Below are positions 49,470 through 54,792 of a stretch of 54,792 nt of DNA, piece after piece; within the stretch, counting starts at the first letter, position 1, and the number at the start of each line of letters is the position of its first letter. The notes under the pieces are model-generated. The model was not told where the DNA came from, did no database searches, and saw nothing but the letters and a program-made list of their open reading frames with translations. This DNA comes from 67-14 sp035502775 (lineage in GTDB: Bacteria; Actinomycetota; Thermoleophilia; Solirubrobacterales; 70-9), in NCBI GenBank assembly GCA_035502775.1, contig DATJUB010000064.1, forward strand, positions 1 to 54,792, given 5' to 3'. The translations under genes and the position numbers were made by a program.

Positions 49470-50411
49470 TCAGCCGACCTTCCCGGTGACGTAATCCTCG
49501 GTCCGGGGGTCCTGCGGATTGGTGAACACTTTGTCTGTCTCGTCGTACTCGACCAGCTGGCCCCAGCGGTTGTTCTCGGTGGAGCTCATCTCGACGATGA
49601 GGAAGGCGGTCTTGTCGGAGACGCGGGCCGCCTGCTGCATGTTGTGGGTGACGATCACGATCGAGTACTTCTGCTTCAGCTCGTCCATGAGGTCTTCGAT
49701 CTTGCCGGTGGAGATCGGATCGAGCGCGGAGCAGGGCTCGTCCATCAGGATCACCTCGGGGTCGACCGCCATCGTCCGGGCGATGCAGAGCCGCTGCTGC
49801 TGGCCGCCGGACATGCCGTAGGCGTTGTCCTTCAGGCGGTCCTTGACCTCGTCCCAAAGAGCGGCGCCGCGCAGGGCCTTCTCGACCCGCTCGTCGATGT
49901 CCTTCAGGCCGAGCACGCGGGGCCCGAAAGCGATGTTGTCGTAGATCGACTTCGGGAACGGGTTCGGCTTCTGGAAGACCATGCCGATCATCTTGCGGAC
50001 CTGGACCGGGTCGACCTTGGGACCGTAGAGGTCATGGCCGTGGTAGAGGATCTCTCCTTCGACGCTGGCGCTGGAAACCAGGTCGTTCATCCGGTTGAGG
50101 CAGCGCAGCAGGGTGCTCTTGCCGCAGCCGGACGGACCGATCAGGGCCGTGACCTCGTTGCGGAAGATGTCCATCGAGACATCCTTGACGGCGGCCTTGC
50201 CGCCGTAGGACACGGTCACGTCCTTGACCTCGAAGACCTTGTCCTTGCTCCAGACGTCCCCAGCATCCGGCCCGGGTTCGTTCTTCACGGCGATCTGCTG
50301 GCTGAGGCCCTTCTCGCGGGATGGTTCGGGGGTCAGGGTCATCTCGTCTTTCGGGTCATTTTGCGTCAACTGTCCGTTCACTCTCGAATTCAATTCGGTC
50401 GCTCCTACCAC
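49470..50411 (-). CDS. pstB: PstB, phosphate ABC transporter ATPase
   Basis: 313 residues from GTG 50411, or 290 from ATG 50342. Walker A GPSGCGKSTLLRCLNRMNDL, signature MSGGQQQRLCIARTMAVDP, Walker B VILMDEPCSALDPIST and the switch histidine VTHNMQQAARVSD are PstB-specific. The conserved domain only begins near residue 60, so a hydrophilic head of 35-58 residues is extra. The GTG overlaps the pstA stop by seven bases; neither start has a good ribosome site, so the N-terminus is uncertain. Confidence 0.95.
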   Translation of the reverse strand: MVGATELNSRVNGQLTQNDPKDEMTLTPEPSREKGLSQQIAVKNEPGPDAGDVWSKDKVFEVKDVTVSYGGKAAVKDVSMDIFRNEVTALIGPSGCGKSTLLRCLNRMNDLVSSASVEGEILYHGHDLYGPKVDPVQVRKMIGMVFQKPNPFPKSIYDNIAFGPRVLGLKDIDERVEKALRGAALWDEVKDRLKDNAYGMSGGQQQRLCIARTMAVDPEVILMDEPCSALDPISTGKIEDLMDELKQKYSIVIVTHNMQQAARVSDKTAFLIVEMSSTENNRWGQLVEYDETDKVFTNPQDPRTEDYVTGKVG

Positions 50412-51358
50412 TGTTGCTCATATCGGTTTCGCAGCCAAACGGCAAATGAGTTCATCGCCAGGAGCACGATCAGCATCAGGATCACTCCCGCCGCCGCGAT
50501 CACGCGAAACTCGTCCTGGGGGCGGGCCGCGTAGTTGAAGATCATCACCGGCAGAGCGGAATATCCGTCATCGCCGAAGAAGGTCGGGTTGAAGGTGACG
50601 AAGGCCGCCGCGCCGACCAGGAGCAGCGGGGCGGTTTCGCCCACGGCCCTGGAGATCGCGAGGATCACCCCGGTCACCACACCCGGGATCGCGGCCGGCA
50701 GGACCTGCTTGCGGATCGTCTGCCACTCGGTCGCGCCGAGCGCCAGCGAGCCCTCCCTGATCGAGGGCGGGACCGCGCGGATCGCCTCGCGTCCGGCCAG
50801 GATCACGGTCGGCAGCACCAGCAGGGCGAGGGTCATCGACCCGGCCGCCAGGATGAATCCCATGTCGAGCGGTCCGCGCACGATGAAGGCGAGCCCGAGG
50901 ATGCCGTAGATGATCGAGGGCACCCCGGCCAGGTTCTGGACGTTGAGCTCGATCAGCCGGTTCCACCAGCGGTCGCCGTCGGCGTACTCCTCCAGATACA
51001 GCGCGGCGCCGACGCCGAGCGGCACGACCAGCAGGATCACTCCGAGTATCAGGTAGAGCGTGCCGATCAGGGCCGGACGGAATCCGGACTCGTCCGGGTT
51101 GAGGGTCGAGGGGCCGTTGGTGATCAGCTGCGTGCCGAAGGCGGGGGCGCCCTTGACCGCGGCCTGGATGATGATCGCCGCCAGTCCGGCCAGGGCGATC
51201 GTCAATGCCAGCAGCAGCAGGGCGAGGAAGATGTTGCCCTTCAGGCGATCTCCGCGCGGCTGGTTGTTCAGCTGGTCGATGGTGACGGCCTTGGCTCCGG
51301 CGGAGGCGAGCCTGGTGCGCTCCGATCCCCCGCCGATTCCGCCGATTGATCCGGCCAT
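50405..51358 (-). CDS. pstA: PstA, phosphate ABC transporter permease
   Basis: 317 residues, six membrane helices after a hydrophilic head. Key segments are NLAGVPSIIYGILGLAFIV, the EAA loop IREGSLALGATEWQTIRKQVLPAAIPGVVTG and ISRAVGETAPLLLVGAAAF, which together define PstA. ATG 51358 overlaps the pstC stop by one base (TAATG), so translation is coupled. Confidence 0.96.
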   Translation of the reverse strand: MAGSIGGIGGGSERTRLASAGAKAVTIDQLNNQPRGDRLKGNIFLALLLLALTIALAGLAAIIIQAAVKGAPAFGTQLITNGPSTLNPDESGFRPALIGTLYLILGVILLVVPLGVGAALYLEEYADGDRWWNRLIELNVQNLAGVPSIIYGILGLAFIVRGPLDMGFILAAGSMTLALLVLPTVILAGREAIRAVPPSIREGSLALGATEWQTIRKQVLPAAIPGVVTGVILAISRAVGETAPLLLVGAAAFVTFNPTFFGDDGYSALPVMIFNYAARPQDEFRVIAAAGVILMLIVLLAMNSFAVWLRNRYEQQW

Positions 51359-52314
51359 TATTCGTATACCTCCCGGTACTTGCGCACCAATCGGATCGCG
51401 AACATGTTCATGACCAGAGTCATCACGAACAGCAGCGTGCCGACGGCGAAGATGGTGTCGTAGGTGATCGATCCGGTGGAGATGTCTCCGGTGGCCGTCT
51501 GGCCGATGAACGCGGTCATCGTCAGGACCGAAAGGCCCGGGTCGAAACTGAGGTTGGGTGAGGCGCCGGCGACCAGCAGGACCACCATGGTCTCACCGAC
51601 CGCGCGGGATCCCGCCAGCACGAGCGAGGCGATGATGCCGGAGATGGCGGCCGGAAACACCACCCGGGTCGCGACCTTCATGCGGGTAGAACCGAGGCCG
51701 TAGGCGGCCTCGCGCAGCCCGCCGGGCACCGAGCGCATCGCGTCGTCGGAGATCGAGGCGATGATCGGGACCAGCATCAGGCCGATCGCCAGTCCGGCGA
51801 CGCCGGCGCTGAAGGGCGGCACCTTCACCATGAAGGGCAGCACGTCCTCGATCAGCGGGCTGAGGAAGACCAGGCCGAAGATGCCGATCGCGACCGTGGG
51901 AATGCCGGCCAGGACCTCGATCACCGGCTTGACCACCTTGCGCTGCCGGGGCGACGCGTATTCGCTCAGCCAGATGGCCGAAGCGAGACCGATCGGAACC
52001 GCGAAGCACATGCCCCAGAGGCTCGTGCTGAGCGTGCCGACCACGATCGGCAGGACGCCGAACGAGGCGGGCTGGAAGGTCGGTGCCCAGTCCGTTCCGA
52101 AAAGAAACTCGGTGAGGCCGACCTTGCCGAAGAAATCGAAGGTCGGCAGGAGCAGCGAGATGACGATCGCCGTCGTGGTCACGACCGAGAGCAGCGCGCA
52201 CATGCCGAGCAGGCCCTTGATCAGCTTCTCACCGTAACGAGGAGACGGAGCCTCCAGGCTCCGGGGCGTCGCTGCCCCGGACCCGGAAGCTCCGAGTACT
52301 TCTTTCATCTCCAT
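51358..52314 (-). CDS. pstC: PstC, phosphate ABC transporter permease
   Basis: 318 residues. The EAA loop REAAYGLGSTRMKVATRVVFPAAISGIIASLVL and AVGETMVVLLVAGASPN, with TLSTSLWGMCFAVPIGLASAIWLSEYA, identify PstC. It pairs with PstA to form the channel. ATG 52314 follows pstS by 38 bases. A small Ser/Gly/Ala-rich cytoplasmic head precedes the first helix. Confidence 0.96.
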   Translation of the reverse strand: MEMKEVLGASGSGAATPRSLEAPSPRYGEKLIKGLLGMCALLSVVTTTAIVISLLLPTFDFFGKVGLTEFLFGTDWAPTFQPASFGVLPIVVGTLSTSLWGMCFAVPIGLASAIWLSEYASPRQRKVVKPVIEVLAGIPTVAIGIFGLVFLSPLIEDVLPFMVKVPPFSAGVAGLAIGLMLVPIIASISDDAMRSVPGGLREAAYGLGSTRMKVATRVVFPAAISGIIASLVLAGSRAVGETMVVLLVAGASPNLSFDPGLSVLTMTAFIGQTATGDISTGSITYDTIFAVGTLLFVMTLVMNMFAIRLVRKYREVYE

Positions 52315-52352
52315 CGTGCCTTACTTGCCTTTGCCGATTGCCGTGGCGGCGC

Positions 52353-53342
52353 TCAGCTGGCCTTGTTCTGGGAGATCAGCTTCTCGACTGCCTTCTTCGA
52401 GGCGGTGAGCTGCTCGTCGGTCAGGCCGATGAATCCGGTGGCCGAAGCGACCTCGTTGACGTTGTCCAGGTAGTACTGGAGGAAGGCGTCGAACTCGGGA
52501 CGGGCCAGAGCGTCGGCCGACGGGTAGATGTAGAGCGGACGGGCGAGCGGCGTGTAGGTGCCGTCCTGAACCGTCTCCTCCGACGGGGCGACGCATCCGT
52601 CACCGCTGTCGATCTCGAGGCCCTTGACCTTGCCTTCGTTCTCCAGCAGGAAGCTGAAGCCGAAGTAGCCCATGCCGCCCGGTGCGCCGGCGACGCCGGT
52701 GACCGTCTGGTTGTCGTCCTCGCCGACGTTGTTGTAGTCCTTGCGCTGGTTGCCCTCTTCGCCGTTCACGGTCTCGGTGAAGTAGGAGAACGTTCCCGAG
52801 TCGGTGCCGGGGCCGAACAGGGCGAGCTCCTGGTCGTAGGAGGGATCGAGGTTGGTGATCTCACTCCAGTTCTTGAGCTTCGAGTCGGCCGCCCAGACCT
52901 GGGAGAGCTGCTCGATGGTCAGGCACTTGACCGGGTTGCTCGGGTTGACGACGACCGAGAGGGCGTCGTTGGCGACCTGTACTTCCTCGAACTTGACTCC
53001 ACCCTTTTCGCAGGCGGCGGTCTGCTCTTCGTCGATCGCTTCGGAGGCGTCGTTGGCGTCGGTCTCGCCGGCGCAGAACTTCTCGAATCCGCCGCCGGTT
53101 CCGGCCGTTCCGACCGTGATCTTGACGTCGGGGTTGTCGTTCTGGAATCCCTCGGCGATCGCTTCGGTCAGCGGGGCGAGGGTGCTGGAGCCGTCGATGC
53201 GGATGCTGCCGGAGAGGTTGTCTCCCCCTGAGGAGCTGCTGTCGCTGCTGCTGTCGTCATCGCTGCCGCAGGCGGCAACGCCGAGAGCCAGGACGCCGGC
53301 CATGGCGATCGTGGCTAGAAATTTGGGCTTGGAACGGAACAC
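52353..53342 (-). CDS. pstS: PstS, phosphate-binding lipoprotein
   Basis: 329 residues. The signal peptide and lipobox (GVLALGVAACGSDDD) make it a surface lipoprotein. Phosphate-contact segments are IRIDGSSTLAPLTEAIAEGF, VGTAGTGGGFEKFCAGETDANDASE and LFGPGTDSGTFSYF. GTG 53342 has AAAAGGAGA six bases upstream, a strong site, so the longer frame to 53438 is rejected. Six 11-bp PHO units at 53436-53501 lie about 95 bases before the start. It heads pstSCAB-phoU. Confidence 0.96.
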   Translation of the reverse strand: MFRSKPKFLATIAMAGVLALGVAACGSDDDSSSDSSSSGGDNLSGSIRIDGSSTLAPLTEAIAEGFQNDNPDVKITVGTAGTGGGFEKFCAGETDANDASEAIDEEQTAACEKGGVKFEEVQVANDALSVVVNPSNPVKCLTIEQLSQVWAADSKLKNWSEITNLDPSYDQELALFGPGTDSGTFSYFTETVNGEEGNQRKDYNNVGEDDNQTVTGVAGAPGGMGYFGFSFLLENEGKVKGLEIDSGDGCVAPSEETVQDGTYTPLARPLYIYPSADALARPEFDAFLQYYLDNVNEVASATGFIGLTDEQLTASKKAVEKLISQNKAS

Positions 53343-53435
53343 TAAGTCTCCTTTTTTGCTTTCTCTTGCGTGTGGCGGCCCCTTTGGCCACCGGTCTTTG
53401 GTCTGTCTGCAGGAGATTCGCAGCGGGAGATGGGC

Positions 53436-53501
53436 CACTTGTTACCGGCCTGTCACAAACTTGTGAAAGAAATGTGAACGGCTGTGGAGATAAATGTGAA
53501 C
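53436..53501 (-). promoter_or_regulatory. PHO box: six consecutive 11-bp direct-repeat units before pstS
   Basis: Read on the minus strand from 53501, the 66 bases divide into 11-mers GTTCACATTTA, TCTCCACAGCC, GTTCACATTTC, TTTCACAAGTT, TGTGACAGGCC and GGTAACAAGTG. The first and third are nearly identical and most carry an nnTnACA core, as in the 11-bp GTTCACC-type PhoP sites of Streptomyces. They lie 94-159 bases upstream of the pstS start and most likely bind the OmpR-family regulator encoded next door. Confidence 0.75.
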
Positions 53502-53521
53502 GCCCGGAGAGGTGGGCGTTC
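53498..53521 (-). terminator. Hairpin after the OmpR-family regulator
   Basis: GAACGCCC pairs with GGGCGTTC around an eight-base loop, 21-44 bases past the regulator stop on the minus strand. Its downstream arm overlaps the first PHO unit, so termination and pstS activation are packed together. Confidence 0.5.
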
Positions 53522-53541
53522 GGTACTACCAAGAAGGCGCT

Positions 53542-54333
53542 CTAGACCGACGCGGAGAGCACTTCAGTGCTCTGAGGGGCGGCTCGGTCGGAGCCTTCTT
53601 CTGCAACCGCCGGAGCGGAAGGCATCGACGATTCGGCTGCGAACCTGTAACCGACGCCGAAGTGGGTGTGGATGTAGGCGAAGCCCGGTGACCGCTTCTC
53701 CAGCTTGTGCCGGAGCTTGCGGATGAAGACGTCGACCGAACGGTCGCCGTGGGCCATCGCGTATCCCCAAACTCGTTGGTAGATCGTTTCGCGCTCGAGC
53801 ACGTTGCCTTCGCTCTCCGCCAGCAGCTGGAGCAGCTCGAACTCGCGCCTCGTGAGATCGAGGCTCTGACCGGCGACGAAGGCCTGGAACTGATCGGCGC
53901 GGACCTCGATCTCGCCGACGACCAGCGGGCCGACGGTCGAGCTCGGCTTGAGCCGGCGGCGGCGCCTGGCGACCGATTCGATCCGGGCGATCACTTCCTC
54001 CGGATGACAGGGCTTGTTGATCCAGTCGTCGGCGCCGATGCGCAGGCCGCGGACCCGCTGTGAGACCGTCGCGCCGGATGCGCAGACCAGAACACCGAGA
54101 TCCGGCATCAGGCCGGTGATGCGCTCGAGATAGGACCAGCCCTCGTCGCCCATGACGCCGAGATCGACGACCACCGCGTTCACCTTCATCGCGACCAGTT
54201 CCTGGGGCGGAACCGCGGTGGCCAGTACCCGGTGCTGCCACCCGGCGGAGTCCATGCGATTGGTGAGAACCCTGATGAAGCCGGAGTCGTTATCGATGAC
54301 GGCGACCCGGAGTGATTCGCGTCCTTGGCTCAT
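53542..54333 (-). CDS. OmpR/PhoB-family response regulator, probable phosphate regulator
   Basis: 263 residues. A receiver domain (about 9-125) has Asp14, Asp16, phospho-acceptor Asp57 (VVVDLGVMG) and Lys107 (NKP), but the conserved Thr is Ala85 and Asn15 replaces one acidic residue. A winged helix (SLDLTRREFELLQLLAESEGNVLERETIYQRVWG... SVDVFIRKLRHKLE) follows, then a roughly 35-residue acidic tail. No histidine kinase gene is adjacent. TACACT lies nine bases before the ATG. Position directly upstream of the PHO box and pstS makes it the likely PhoP/RegX3 equivalent. Confidence 0.88.
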   Translation of the reverse strand: MSQGRESLRVAVIDNDSGFIRVLTNRMDSAGWQHRVLATAVPPQELVAMKVNAVVVDLGVMGDEGWSYLERITGLMPDLGVLVCASGATVSQRVRGLRIGADDWINKPCHPEEVIARIESVARRRRRLKPSSTVGPLVVGEIEVRADQFQAFVAGQSLDLTRREFELLQLLAESEGNVLERETIYQRVWGYAMAHGDRSVDVFIRKLRHKLEKRSPGFAYIHTHFGVGYRFAAESSMPSAPAVAEEGSDRAAPQSTEVLSASV

Positions 54334-54386
54334 TGCTTCTTAAGTGTAGGGGGTCGCCGGACGGATGTTGCCCAGCCGGAGCCATT

Positions 54387-54408
54387 TTTCACAAGTCGGT
54401 AACAAAGG
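54387..54408 (+). promoter_or_regulatory. Two PHO-type 11-bp units in the divergent promoter
   Basis: TTTCACAAGTC-GGTAACAAAGG matches units four and six of the pstS PHO box closely (TTTCACAAGTT and GGTAACAAGTG). It lies 44 bases before the gene at 54452 and 54 bases before the divergent regulator start, so it may control one or both. Confidence 0.55.
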
Positions 54409-54451
54409 TTTAGGAGACGCGTTCGCCGCCCCGTCATGTAGATTTCCGGGC

Positions 54452-54709
54452 GTGAACTTTCGTCGTCGTGTAATCGCACCCCTGACCGCATTCCTCGCAG
54501 CCGTTCTCGTGCTGGTTCTGGCTCCCGCAGCCATGGCAGCCGACGGCGTCGGCCTGGCCGGACGGGTCAACGACAAATACATCACCTTCTTCTGCTTCGC
54601 GGTGATCGCCTTCTTCGCCATTCTGGTGACGGTTCTGTCACTCATCTACGACCGGATGGAAGCGAAGAAAGAGCAGCGCCGCAGCGACCTGGACCGCTTC
54701 AACTCCTAG
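54452..54709 (+). CDS. Small membrane protein divergent from the phosphate regulator
   Basis: 85 residues. A signal peptide-like helix (RVIAPLTAFLAAVLVLVLAPAAMAA) and a second helix (ITFFCFAVIAFFAILVTVLSLIY) are followed by a charged tail (DRMEAKKEQRRSDLDRFNS). No family is recognised. GTG 54452 follows TAGATT (54439-54444) by seven bases, and no -35 is evident, so an activator bound at the upstream PHO-like units is plausible. Function unknown, possibly a phosphate-responsive membrane protein. Confidence 0.7.
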   Translation: MNFRRRVIAPLTAFLAAVLVLVLAPAAMAADGVGLAGRVNDKYITFFCFAVIAFFAILVTVLSLIYDRMEAKKEQRRSDLDRFNS

Positions 54710-54792
54710 CTGAACCAGACAGGGCAGCGCCACTCGGCCGCCTCCGCACACCAACCTTCGTTCAGCAGGGTGGGTGCGTTTTGTACGCCATA

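Noticed and set aside
53343..53438. Longer pstS start
   Set aside because: Adds a basic non-signal segment and reaches into the PHO box; GTG 53342 has a strong ribosome site and gives a perfect lipoprotein signal.

Overview
The window looks like chromosomal DNA of a high-GC Gram-positive actinobacterium. The third codon positions are strongly G/C and starts are often GTG, TTG or rarer codons. The lexA promoter carries a Gram-positive type SOS box, the phosphate promoter carries 11-bp direct-repeat PHO units of the streptomycete kind, and there is a PknB-type kinase. System I cytochrome c maturation genes (ccmE, F, G, H and a CcmI-like gene), unusual among actinobacteria, point by inference to a deep-branching group such as Thermoleophilia/Solirubrobacterales. 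No phage, plasmid, CRISPR or transposase gene is visible.

Layout. 0-0.5 kb is gene-poor and holds a proline-codon-rich stretch and a 180-bp element with perfect 19-bp terminal inverted repeats. 0.5-10 kb is mixed: lexA, tRNA-Leu(GAG), two envelope proteins, a collagen-like secreted protein, photolyase, a LOG-family hydrolase, a PQQ-propeller lipoprotein, acetolactate decarboxylase and a low-molecular-weight phosphatase. 10-16.3 kb carries cytochrome c maturation in two opposed groups (ccmE-ccmF-ccmI-secG on minus, tlpA/ccmG-ccmH on plus) separated by an SDR enzyme, a glycosyltransferase and tRNA-Gly(CCC). 16.3-22.4 kb holds argS, rlmH, an M48 protease, a phosphoesterase and a lipoprotein/PknB pair. 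22.4-30 kb is a minus-strand run gap-pgk-tpiA-gpmI-tgt-ABC exporter. 30-35 kb holds a VOC protein, a DrrAB-like ABC pair, rapZ and uvrC. 35-38.6 kb is an acyl-CoA group (two crotonase-fold enzymes, MaoC, hotdog thioesterase) with a TetR regulator; matching operator-like inverted repeats lie at the TetR promoter and in the maoC/thioesterase divergent promoter. Another copy of the repeat found near position 380 sits here at 35.9-36.1 kb. 38.7-41.3 kb is a small Tad/Flp-like set whose third protein is fused to both a VanY-type peptidase and a lytic transglycosylase.

42.8-54.7 kb is a nearly continuous minus-strand phosphate block: OmpR-family regulator, pstSCAB, phoU, ppx, a CHAD protein, ppk1, a PhoU-like DUF47 protein and the PiT transporter. 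It combines high- and low-affinity uptake, signalling, and polyphosphate synthesis and breakdown, behind a promoter with six consecutive 11-bp PHO-type units.

A recurrent feature is a -10 hexamer of TAnnnT type ending 6-8 nt before the start codon in about sixteen unrelated genes, which indicates widespread leaderless transcription and helped choose several starts. Two genes (ccmF and an endonuclease-family gene) appear to lack ATG/GTG/TTG starts although their conserved N-termini are readable upstream.
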